Source: an uncultured Phycisphaerales bacterium | GTDB taxonomy: Bacteria > Planctomycetota > Phycisphaerae > Sedimentisphaerales > Anaerobacaceae | Direction of reading: 5' to 3' | Assembly: GCA_937868145.1 (NCBI GenBank) | Contig: CALMMH010000886.1 | Location: 1-5,299, forward strand | DNA length: 5,299 bases | In this document: one piece after another, positions 1-4,968 of the stretch | How positions within the stretch are numbered: position 1 is the stretch's first letter | Layout: the number at the start of each line of letters is the position of its first letter | The notes under the pieces: generated by a model | Seen by the model: only the letters and a program-made list of their open reading frames with translations | Told to the model about the DNA's origin: nothing | Database searches by the model: none | Position numbers and translations under genes: made by a program

Positions 1-720
1 CCGGCCGTTGCATTGCAGGGCCTCGAATCGCGAGAAGTCCATTCGCCAGATGTCGCCGTTGCGAGGCGGGAGGGAACGACCCTGGGCAAGGGGTTTCATG
101 CCGGACCACGGGAAGGCCAGTTCGACCGTCCAGCCGCGGTCGATCTTCGTGGCGTCGTTCAGGGTCCCATCCACCTGCACGGCGGCTTGGAGTCCCGGGA
201 AGTCCCAGTCCATGAAGGCCCAGCGGCGGCCCCGCGGGTGCTTCTTGTACCGCATTCCGTCCTGAAAACCGCCCAGAACGTCGACCGTGCGCCTCTGGAG
301 GTCGAACTCGGGCATGTCGGCGAAGCCGCCCCGCTTGTAGGCGTCCTGCCAGATGTAGAACACCTCGTAGATGGTCCCCCGGGCGTTGATCTGAAACTCG
401 TAGTAGCTGTCCGGGCCTGCGATAAAGACCTCGACGTCGTTCTCGAAGTACACGGGCGAGTCCCGCTCGGTGAACTTCGCCTGCACGTTGGGTTCCTCGA
501 TCCAGAGGCCGAGGTACAGGTTCTGATCGTCCCACAACGCGGCCATGTGGGTATCGAAGAACCCGGGGACTCCGCTGACCATATCGACGTACCGGGGGGA
601 CTTGGGGGCCCTGTGCCAGCACATTTCCGCCAACCGGCCGTCGACGACGATCTTTTCGTTCGTGCGATGGCAGGTGTAGTGTCCGATGTCCTTCTCGTCG
701 CAACCATGTCGTTCAGTCAT
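1..720 (-). CDS. CBM9-like carbohydrate-binding protein (C-terminus cut by window edge)
   Basis: The frame is open for 240 codons from ATG at 720 to the window edge, so the C-terminus is missing. The family is the CBM9-like, DOMON-type beta-sandwich found in many carbohydrate-active proteins of Planctomycetes and Bacteroidetes. Seen here: the N-terminal signature IVVDGRLAEMCW (residues 24-35), a core around ALWDDQNLYLGLWIEEPNV (61-79), FENDVEVFI (92-100), YYEFQINARGTIYEVF (106-121), HPRGRRWAFMDWDFPGLQ (161-178), then RGWTVELAFPW (195-205) and GDIWRMDFSRFE (222-233). An SD-like GAGGTG lies 5 nt before the ATG. An in-frame TGA at 732-730 limits any upstream extension to two codons (GTG at 726), so there is no signal peptide. 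The ligand is unknown and sugar binding is inferred from family. A sigma70-like promoter lies at 815-843. Confidence 0.9.
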   Translation of the reverse strand, partial: MTERHGCDEKDIGHYTCHRTNEKIVVDGRLAEMCWHRAPKSPRYVDMVSGVPGFFDTHMAALWDDQNLYLGLWIEEPNVQAKFTERDSPVYFENDVEVFIAGPDSYYEFQINARGTIYEVFYIWQDAYKRGGFADMPEFDLQRRTVDVLGGFQDGMRYKKHPRGRRWAFMDWDFPGLQAAVQVDGTLNDATKIDRGWTVELAFPWSGMKPLAQGRSLPPRNGDIWRMDFSRFEALQCNGR

Positions 721-750
721 TCGCACACCTCATTGAAGGGATTGACCTGC

Positions 751-777
751 GCAGCCGACCGCCCGGTCGGACTCTGC
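751..777 (-). promoter_or_regulatory. Stem-loop in the leader of the CBM9-like gene
   Basis: CCGACC (755-760) and GGTCGG (765-770) form a 6-bp stem with a 4-nt loop. It is extended after a 3-nt bulge by GCAG (751-754) pairing with CTGC (774-777). The element sits in the predicted leader of the CBM9-like mRNA, about 30 nt before its ATG. No T-run follows, so it does not look like an intrinsic terminator. Its role is unknown. Confidence 0.4.
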
Positions 778-793
778 AAGGACCGGCGACGTC

Positions 794-813
794 CCGGCCG
801 TCACTCAGGCCGG
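794..813. repeat. Inverted repeat at the predicted transcription start
   Basis: CCGGCC (794-799) and GGCCGG (808-813) are perfect 6-bp arms around an 8-nt spacer. On the minus strand the element begins just after the -10 box of the CBM9-like gene promoter and covers the predicted start site. It could be a repressor operator or a 5'-end stem in the transcript. In such GC-rich DNA, chance is also possible. Confidence 0.4.
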
Positions 814-814
814 T

Positions 815-843
815 ATTATGCCCGACACCTGCGAGAGGGTCAA
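815..843 (-). promoter_or_regulatory. Sigma70-like promoter for the CBM9-like gene
   Basis: On the minus strand, TTGACC (838-843) and CATAAT (815-820) are separated by exactly 17 nt, and each box matches the consensus at 5 of 6 positions. Transcription would start near 808, leaving a leader of roughly 88 nt before the ATG at 720. This is the best promoter match in the window. It implies that the CBM9-like gene is transcribed independently of the small membrane-protein gene upstream. Confidence 0.6.
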
Positions 844-904
844 ATGATGGATGTGCGTCCCTCCGTGGAGGGATTTGCCCAGGCGTGGAAACAGGCGATG
901 GACC

Positions 905-932
905 GCCGTGGTTCCTGTGCAGAAACCACGGC
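905..932. repeat. 28-bp near-perfect palindrome
   Basis: GCCGTGGTT (905-913) and AACCACGGC (924-932) are perfect 9-bp arms. The 10-nt centre adds CTG (915-917) against CAG (920-922), so 12 of 14 opposing positions are complementary. It is the longest symmetric element in the gene-free stretch. It could be a binding site for a dimeric regulator or an RNA hairpin. No T-run follows on either strand, which argues against a simple terminator. Confidence 0.5.
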
Positions 933-1110
933 TCGGCGTAAATACGAAGAGGCCCTTGACAGACGCGAGACCGAATTCGGTCACCGCTCTGCAACGGCCC
1001 CCCCCAAAGGCTGCGGACGAATTCGCAGCCCGTAATTCCCCCTTCGTGCGGTTTCAACCTCCGATTCGAGACCGTTCCCAAGCACCCTCGGCGAGGTCAA
1101 TTGTCGCAGG

Positions 1111-1383
1111 CTAACTGCCCGACTCTGACTGTGCTTTATCGATCTCTTTCTGAATTCGTTGCGCGAGTTCCCCCGCGGCCACTTTCCCCAGATCCACGCA
1201 CTTGTGGATTCCCGAGTTCACCGATGCGGCCAACTCCTGAGAGTTGAATGCCCCCGGCAGCTGAGCCAGCTGCAGGGTCTGGCCGTCGCCCTGCTTGGGC
1301 GTCGGCGCCAGGCAATACACCGCGGTAATGAACCCGGCACAATAGACAATCAGCACAAAGACGAATTTCATTCTCCAGCCCAT
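1111..1383 (-). CDS. Small single-pass membrane protein of unknown function
   Basis: This 90-residue protein has one N-terminal hydrophobic helix, about residues 7-25 (FVFVLIVYCAGFITAVYCL), preceded by the basic residues R4 and K6. A hydrophilic tail follows, with a Gln-rich stretch (31-41), a probable amphipathic region (FNSQELAASVNSGIHKCVDLGK, split as residues 46-57 and 58-67) and a charged C-terminal helix around ELAQRIQKEIDKA (72-84). This suggests a membrane-anchored protein whose tail is periplasmic or lumenal, but the topology is inferred. ATG 1383 is chosen because a G-rich, SD-like GGGGGGAAG lies 8 nt upstream. ATG 1371 (starting MKFVF) is the alternative, with GGAG only 1 nt away. 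I do not recognise the family. It lies 166 bp after the aminotransferase gene with its own promoter-like sequence. Confidence 0.75.
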   Translation of the reverse strand: MGWRMKFVFVLIVYCAGFITAVYCLAPTPKQGDGQTLQLAQLPGAFNSQELAASVNSGIHKCVDLGKVAAGELAQRIQKEIDKAQSESGS

Positions 1384-1426
1384 GCGGCGTACTTCCCCCC
1401 TTCCGTCGCAGAATCTTGTGGAGTCT

Positions 1427-1448
1427 CCCACGCGGAGCTCTGCGTGGG
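1427..1448. repeat. 22-bp palindrome, possibly a dispersed REP-like repeat
   Basis: CCCACGC (1427-1433) and GCGTGGG (1442-1448) are perfect 7-bp arms around an 8-nt centre containing GAGCTC. A second short stem follows at 1461-1474 (CGGCC, loop CTCC, GGCCG). From memory, the wording (CCCACGC, a GAGC-type centre, GCGTGGG) resembles short palindromic repeats dispersed in many bacterial genomes. That resemblance is inference. It lies in the predicted leader of the small membrane-protein gene, about 44 nt before the start codon. Confidence 0.5.
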
Positions 1449-1496
1449 GAACCCCTCGACCGGCCCTCCGGCCGTGCATCGTGATTCCCTACACAG

Positions 1497-1524
1497 ACTA
1501 TACGAACAAAAACCGGATAGGCAA
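1497..1524 (-). promoter_or_regulatory. Promoter-like sequence for the small membrane-protein gene
   Basis: On the minus strand, TTGCCT (1519-1524, 4 of 6 consensus) and TATAGT (1497-1502, 5 of 6) are 16 nt apart, in a locally AT-richer stretch just after the aminotransferase stop codon. Transcription would start near 1490, giving a leader of about 107 nt that contains the stems at 1461-1474 and 1427-1448. This suggests independent expression of the small gene. Confidence 0.45.
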
Positions 1525-1549
1525 AAAGGAGATTGGCTGGGTAGGAATG

Positions 1550-2671
1550 TCAGAGAGAGGCGTCGAGAATGGCCCTCAGGGTCCCGCAGACGATGGCGGC
1601 CTCGTCCTGCGTGAGGCGATTGTGGAACGGCAGTGCGATCGTGCGTTCGCTCACGGATTCTGTGAGGGGGAAGTCGCCCCGGCGGCACCCATACTGCTCG
1701 GCGATAAACGGCTGCAAATGCACCGGTGGGAAGTAATTGTTCACCTGGATGCCCTGGCGGGTCATTTCCTGCAGGATGCGGTCCCGTTGCTCGATCCCGA
1801 ACCGTTCGGCCAGTCGGACCACGTACACGAACCAACTGATTTCGCAGCCGGGCGCTTCCTGGGGGAGGATGAGCCGGTCCTCGCCGGCCAGCAGTTCCCG
1901 ATACCACTCCGCCACCTGGCGACGCCGGGCTTTGATCTCGTCGATGCGGGAGAGTTGAACGACGCCCAGGGCGCAGTTGATGTCGCCGAGCCGGAAATTG
2001 TAGCCCAGCCGCTCGTGAGCGAGCCAGCCGCCGTTCGGGCTGCGGCCCTGGTTGCGCAGGGAAATGCACAGGTCGGCCACGCGATCGTCGTCCGTGACGA
2101 TCATGCCGCCTTCCCCCGTGGTGATCTGCTTGTTGGGATAGAAGGCGAACACGCCGGTTTTGCCGAATGTTCCGGCCTTTCTGCCCCGCAGAGCGGAACC
2201 CAGCGCCTCGCAACTGTCTTCAATCACCGTCAATCCATGGCGTTGAGCGACCTGGCAAATCGCGTCGAATTCCGCGGGATTCCCGAAGGCCTCCACCGGC
2301 AGGATCGCTTTCGTTCGTTCCGTGATCGCCGCCTCGATGCGGTTCGGATCAAGGTTCAGGCTCGCCGGATCGATATCGACGAACACCGGCCTGGCGCCGG
2401 TCATCATGATGGTCGTCGTCGAGGCGATGAATGTGAACGGCGTGGTGACGACCTCGTCGCCCGGCCCGATTCCCAGCGCCAGCAGGCTCAGGAACAGCCC
2501 GCTGGTGCCGCTATTGACCGCGACGGCCCGTCGTCGGCCGACGTACGCCGCAAGGGCCCTTTCGAACTCGCCCACGACCGGTCCCATCGAAAGGTTCGGG
2601 CAGCGAAGCACGTCCACCACTCGTTCGATTTCCTGTTCAGTGATGTCCGGCCGAGACAACGGTATCCGCAT
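1550..2671 (-). CDS. DegT/DnrJ/EryC1/StrS family PLP-dependent sugar aminotransferase
   Basis: This 373-residue protein has the normal length for the family. It would transfer an amino group, usually from glutamate, to a keto group on a nucleotide sugar, in the cytoplasm, for polysaccharide, glycan or secondary-metabolite biosynthesis. Seen: the N-terminal IPLSRPDITEQEIERV (3-18), the phosphate-binding NSGTSGL (53-59), GDEVVTTPFTFIAS (71-84), IEDSCEALGS (150-159) with the likely pyridine-nitrogen Asp D152, and FYPNKQITTGEGG (177-189) with K181 as the probable PLP Schiff-base lysine. Also seen are RNQGR (206-210), YNFRLGDINCALG (224-236), FPPVHLQPF (314-322) and SERTIALPFH (341-350). The ATG at 2671 has AGGAG 6 nt upstream and begins the family's conserved N-terminus. 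The sugar substrate cannot be read from sequence, and no other sugar-nucleotide gene is in the window. Confidence 0.95.
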   Translation of the reverse strand: MRIPLSRPDITEQEIERVVDVLRCPNLSMGPVVGEFERALAAYVGRRRAVAVNSGTSGLFLSLLALGIGPGDEVVTTPFTFIASTTTIMMTGARPVFVDIDPASLNLDPNRIEAAITERTKAILPVEAFGNPAEFDAICQVAQRHGLTVIEDSCEALGSALRGRKAGTFGKTGVFAFYPNKQITTGEGGMIVTDDDRVADLCISLRNQGRSPNGGWLAHERLGYNFRLGDINCALGVVQLSRIDEIKARRRQVAEWYRELLAGEDRLILPQEAPGCEISWFVYVVRLAERFGIEQRDRILQEMTRQGIQVNNYFPPVHLQPFIAEQYGCRRGDFPLTESVSERTIALPFHNRLTQDEAAIVCGTLRAILDASL

Positions 2672-2709
2672 GGCTTTCTCCTGGTCACGACAACAACGCC
2701 AATAATCTC

Positions 2710-2744
2710 GGAGGCATTGTAATACTTCTGCGCCTCCAGGAGAA
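2710..2744 (-). promoter_or_regulatory. Possible promoter and operator of the aminotransferase gene
   Basis: On the minus strand, TACAAT (2716-2721, 5 of 6 consensus) lies 17 nt after a weak -35, TTCTCC (2739-2744, 3 of 6). The 6-bp inverted arms GGAGGC (2710-2715) and GCCTCC (2732-2737) bracket the -10 box, as an operator might. The start site would be about 40 nt before the ATG at 2671. The weak -35 keeps confidence low. Confidence 0.3.
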
Positions 2745-2809
2745 CAGGGGTGCTGGTGAATCTCCACGGTCCGACAGGGCCGAGAGAATCGCCTGTGGCG
2801 TTGTTATCG

Positions 2810-2833
2810 GGCGTCGTGCGGCATGACGACGCC
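2810..2833. repeat. 24-bp inverted repeat in a divergent intergenic region
   Basis: GGCGTCGT (2810-2817) and ACGACGCC (2826-2833) are perfect 8-bp arms around an 8-nt spacer. It lies between the divergent aminotransferase and HTH-receiver genes, about 105 bp before the latter's ATG. No T-run follows, so a regulatory site is more likely than a terminator. The HTH-receiver protein itself is one possible binder, but nothing in the sequence shows this. Confidence 0.45.
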
Positions 2834-2937
2834 TGGACGGGAATCGCTCGCACAGATTCTTCGTCTGCGGCTAAATGCCCATTGCTTTCAGGTCGAAAGA
2901 CAGTACGGCAGCAACGCACTTATTCGGGAATCATACT

Positions 2938-3516
2938 ATGGCCAAAGGCAGAAACGTATTGACGACGGGCGATGTCGCGAAGATCTGCAATGTGGCGCCG
3001 CGAACGGTGTCCAAGTGGTTCGACTCCGGCCAGCTCAAGGGGTATCGCATCCCGGGCAGCAAGGACCGTCGGATCCCCCTGAACGAATTGATCCGTTTCA
3101 TGAAGGCCAACAACATGCCCACCGAAGCCCTGGCGGCCGGCAAGATCCGGGTGCTGGTCCTCGACAGCGACGAAGGGTCGGGTCTCGGCCTGCAGGAGAC
3201 TCTCAGAAGCCGGGGCGGCTACGACGTTCTCGTGGCCCGCAACGGATTTGAAGCGGGAGCGGCAGCCCAGAAGTTCGCGCCCCACGTGGTTTTGATCAAT
3301 CTTCTGACCAACGGCATCGACGCGCACTCCATCTGTTCGAGCATGCGAGGCAGCGAGGACCTTGCGACGATCAAGATTGTCGCGCTGGCCAATCAACTGA
3401 GCAGCCAGGAAGCGGCGGCCTTGATCCAGAAGGGATTCGACGGCTACGTCTCGAACCCCGGCGATCCGCTCGAGATCATCAAGAAAATCGAGCAAGCGAC
3501 TGCGATTATCTACTGA
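2938..3516 (+). CDS. Excisionase-type HTH regulator fused to a degenerate receiver domain
   Basis: The protein has 192 residues. Residues 8-57 form an excisionase/MerR-like winged helix (LTTGDVAKICNVAPRTVSKW, then GQLKGYRIPGSKDRRIP), a fold used to bind DNA. After a short linker, residues 69-190 follow the receiver pattern: IRVLVLDSDEG (70-80), HVVLINLLTNGID (116-128), IVALANQ (147-153), GFDGYVSNPGDPLEI (166-180). Against a standard receiver, the phospho-accepting Asp is N121, the conserved Thr/Ser is A151 and the conserved Lys is N173. The acidic pocket keeps D76 and D78, with S77 between them. Phosphorylation in the usual way is therefore unlikely, and the domain may serve for dimerisation or ligand or partner sensing. 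ATG 2938 is chosen because the domain begins there, although the upstream GGGA is a weak SD. An in-frame ATG at 2875 would add 21 unconserved-looking residues. HTH-receiver fusions of this type are, to my knowledge, common in planctomycetes. Its target genes are unknown. Confidence 0.88.
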   Translation: MAKGRNVLTTGDVAKICNVAPRTVSKWFDSGQLKGYRIPGSKDRRIPLNELIRFMKANNMPTEALAAGKIRVLVLDSDEGSGLGLQETLRSRGGYDVLVARNGFEAGAAAQKFAPHVVLINLLTNGIDAHSICSSMRGSEDLATIKIVALANQLSSQEAAALIQKGFDGYVSNPGDPLEIIKKIEQATAIIY

Positions 3517-3525
3517 TCCCGACCT

Positions 3526-4629
3526 TCACCGACCCAGCAGGTCTGCAAGGGTCCGTTCCCCCAACGGGATGACTTCGCAGGCGCCCGTCTGGATGTGCCC
3601 CTGATCGTCGTCGTTATCGGACTCGCTGTGCGTCAATTGGCAGACGTAGACGCCTACTTCACGAGTCTTGAGTTTGACCGTGGGCGGCCAGAATAAATCC
3701 TCTTTGAGAATCAACTGACCGCCGATCGCTTCGGTGGCCCAGCCGGAGAAGCCGAAAACCGCCAGAACGAGAGAACCGCGGCGGTGGTCCTTCAGCGAGA
3801 TCACGATTCCCGCGTCCTGCCGGTCGCGCAGCCACGGGCAGGTTTCCCAATGCCCCCGATCATCGAGATAGTGCAGTCCCGGACGGCCTTTGTCCCGGGT
3901 CCGGAAGGGATTCTCCGGTCCTCCGAAGCAACTCGGCGTGTTCTGATCGCTGGGACGATACACGCTGAAGAACGGAACCGAGGGTTTGCCGGACGGTGTG
4001 ACGAACGGGCGGCACCCGAAGAGATCCGCCACGAAGAACTCCAGGAGATAGTTGACTCGTTGGCTGCCGATGATGATTGTGGTGCCGGCGTTGGCCCCCT
4101 GCTGGGCCCGCTCGAACACCGCCTGCGTCCGATGGATGTCCTCCGCCAGGACGCGCTGATCGACGATGTGATCCATGGGGGAGTAGCGAAACGGAATATA
4201 CTCGAATCCCAGGGGTGGCGGCAGCGACCCGCCCTTCGTGCCTGCGGACAATCGCTGGACGACCAGAGCCGCGACGCTGGAGTCACGACGCGAAATCCAC
4301 CGCCAGAGGACCTCGCCGTCGCGGGTCAACTGGTACTCGCCCAGGCAGATGGTCACCGCGCCGCCCTGGCGGGTGATGGCGGTCCAGAGCGGGGCTCGCC
4401 CGGCGCCGAGCAGGGCTCCTGGCAGCTCATCGGCCGGGACGCCCTGCTTGACCAGCCAGTTGCACAGCCGCCCCAGCAGGACGAATGTCACGCCGGGCGA
4501 ACGGTCGTTGTACAGCTTGGCGATCGTGTGACGGTTGACCCCCACCGCCTCGGCGATTTCCTGAATCACGCCGTGATGGTCCAATCCGTGTTCGGTCAGC
4601 ACTTCCTTGAGACGACATTCCACCTTCAT
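3526..4629 (-). CDS. HTH DNA-binding protein with an unassigned C-terminal domain
   Basis: The protein has 367 residues. Residues about 17-60 form a Cro/C1-like helix-turn-helix (VIQEIAEAVGVNRHTIAKLY at 21-40, then VTFVLLGRLCNWLV), so DNA binding is likely. The remaining 290 or so residues are not a family I can name. Visible blocks are WTAITRQGGAVTICLG (82-97), FRYSPMDHIVDQRVLAEDI (147-165), a hydrophobic strand with a glycine turn TTIIIGSQRVNYLLEFF (183-199), FFSVYRP (220-226), and DAGIVISLK then SLVLAVFGFSGWATEAIGG (272-280, 286-304). The alternating strands, GSxxxN and Gly-rich turns suggest an alpha/beta ligand-binding fold, which is inference. An acidic patch SESDNDDD lies at 335-342. 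ATG 4629 is chosen because AAGGA lies 6 nt upstream. An in-frame ATG at 4659 would add 10 residues without a good SD. It converges on the receiver gene and diverges from the gene at 4969. Confidence 0.85.
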   Translation of the reverse strand: MKVECRLKEVLTEHGLDHHGVIQEIAEAVGVNRHTIAKLYNDRSPGVTFVLLGRLCNWLVKQGVPADELPGALLGAGRAPLWTAITRQGGAVTICLGEYQLTRDGEVLWRWISRRDSSVAALVVQRLSAGTKGGSLPPPLGFEYIPFRYSPMDHIVDQRVLAEDIHRTQAVFERAQQGANAGTTIIIGSQRVNYLLEFFVADLFGCRPFVTPSGKPSVPFFSVYRPSDQNTPSCFGGPENPFRTRDKGRPGLHYLDDRGHWETCPWLRDRQDAGIVISLKDHRRGSLVLAVFGFSGWATEAIGGQLILKEDLFWPPTVKLKTREVGVYVCQLTHSESDNDDDQGHIQTGACEVIPLGERTLADLLGR

Positions 4630-4689
4630 ACGGGTTCCTTCGTTGCATATGGCTGTCACTGTAGCCGCAAGGGACGAATTTGGCTACGT

Positions 4690-4704
4690 GTCATTCCGAA
4701 TGAC
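4690..4704. repeat. 15-bp operator-like palindrome upstream of the HTH gene
   Basis: GTCATTC and GAATGAC are perfect 7-bp arms around one central C. The size and symmetry suit a site for a dimeric HTH protein. It lies 60-75 bp upstream of the ATG at 4629, beside an AT-rich block with -10-like sequences, so autoregulation by the encoded HTH protein is a reasonable but unproven idea. Confidence 0.5.
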
Positions 4705-4802
4705 GAGGTTCAGACATTTTTAATATGGTCACTGAAAACGCCATTTTATGCTCTCGTGGCTATCCATTAGGTACACGTATCTTCACGGATGGAGCCGTGT
4801 TC

Positions 4803-4831
4803 TTGACTTTCTTTGCGGAGGTCATTACGCT
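4803..4831 (+). promoter_or_regulatory. Promoter-like sequence for the gene at 4969
   Basis: TTGACT (4803-4808, 5 of 6 consensus) is followed after 17 nt by TACGCT (4826-4831, 3 of 6). Transcription would start near 4838, giving a leader of about 130 nt. A short inverted repeat (CACGG/CCGTG, 4784-4799) lies immediately upstream of the -35 box. Confidence 0.4.
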
Positions 4832-4846
4832 ACGCAAATGGTTCTT

Positions 4847-4872
4847 TGGAGCAACATAGTACCCTGGAGCAA
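4847..4872 (+). repeat. Two TGGAGCAA direct repeats, 18 bp apart
   Basis: TGGAGCAA occurs at 4847-4854 and again at 4865-4872, an 18-bp period, somewhat short of two helical turns. The pair lies just after the predicted start site of the gene at 4969. Tandem half-sites of this kind can bind regulators, but an 8-bp repeat can also arise by chance. Confidence 0.3.
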
Positions 4873-4933
4873 ATCGGATGACAACAGGCCGCGGCGAAAA
4901 ACCTGCGGTCGGGTGTGTCGTTCGAAGCCCTGG

Positions 4934-4954
4934 TCGCCCGTTGCCTGCGGGCGA
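4934..4954 (+). promoter_or_regulatory. Hairpin next to the Shine-Dalgarno of the gene at 4969
   Basis: TCGCCCG (4934-4940) and CGGGCGA (4948-4954) are perfect 7-bp arms with a 7-nt loop (TTGCCTG). The stem ends two bases before the strong SD AAGGAG (4957-4962). In the mRNA it could affect ribosome access, acting as a translational control element. It is also compatible with an in-frame N-terminal extension of the coding sequence from a GTG at 4915. Confidence 0.45.
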
Positions 4955-4968
4955 GCAAGGAGATCATG

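Larger units (their letters stand above)
721..1110. other. Gene-poor 390-bp region rich in inverted repeats
   Basis: No convincing gene lies here. The region holds the promoter and leader of the CBM9-like gene (721-843) and the DNA downstream of the small membrane-protein gene. It contains six short inverted repeats: 751-777, 794-813, 858-873 (TCCCTC, loop CGTG, GAGGGA), 905-932, 969-982 (the perfect 14-bp palindrome GACCGAATTCGGTC) and 1009-1030 (GGCTGCG and CGCAGCC, 8-nt loop). It also has a run of eight C at 998-1005. The stem at 1009-1030 could end minus-strand transcription from the small gene, but only three T follow it. A 63-codon plus-strand reading frame (844-1035) is possible but unsupported. 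Confidence 0.5.
4630..4968. other. 339-bp divergent regulatory region
   Basis: This non-coding region separates two divergent genes and includes an AT-rich block (about 4710-4750) unlike the GC-rich surroundings. From left to right it holds the SD of the HTH gene and an inverted repeat GTAGCC/GGCTAC (4661-4666 and 4682-4687). Next come the palindrome 4690-4704, -10-like boxes for minus-strand transcription (TATTAA, TAAAAT) without a good -35, and the stem CACGG/CCGTG (4784-4799). A plus-strand promoter, two TGGAGCAA direct repeats and a hairpin against the SD of the plus-strand gene complete it. Reading frames through it (for example 4878-5009) lack coding character. Confidence 0.55.

Noticed and set aside
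998..1005. C8 run considered as a phase-variation tract
   Set aside because: It lies outside any supported coding region or promoter spacer.
1009..1030. Stem-loop considered as a terminator of the small membrane-protein gene
   Set aside because: The 7-bp stem is good, but only TTT followed by G-run comes after it on the minus strand, so it is not a canonical intrinsic terminator.
844..1035. Plus-strand 63-codon reading frame with an AGAGGG sequence before its ATG
   Set aside because: Third-position G/C bias is weaker than in the clear genes. It carries several inverted repeats and a C8 run, and its start abuts the minus-strand promoter. The N-terminal 40 residues look plausible, so it stays open but unsupported.
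13..1035. Long open plus-strand frame opposite the CBM9-like gene
   Set aside because: It is antisense to a clear protein family match and results from GC-rich codon use.
713..1081. Minus-strand 122-codon frame upstream of the CBM9-like gene
   Set aside because: The composition is Arg/Pro/Gly-rich without domain-like order, it overlaps the stem cluster and promoter, and it has no good SD.
1382..2722. 446-codon plus-strand frame opposite the aminotransferase
   Set aside because: It is an antisense shadow of a gene with all family motifs present on the minus strand.
3784..4770. 328-codon plus-strand frame opposite the HTH gene
   Set aside because: The minus frame has a recognisable HTH and a good SD. 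This frame has neither and runs into the divergent regulatory region.
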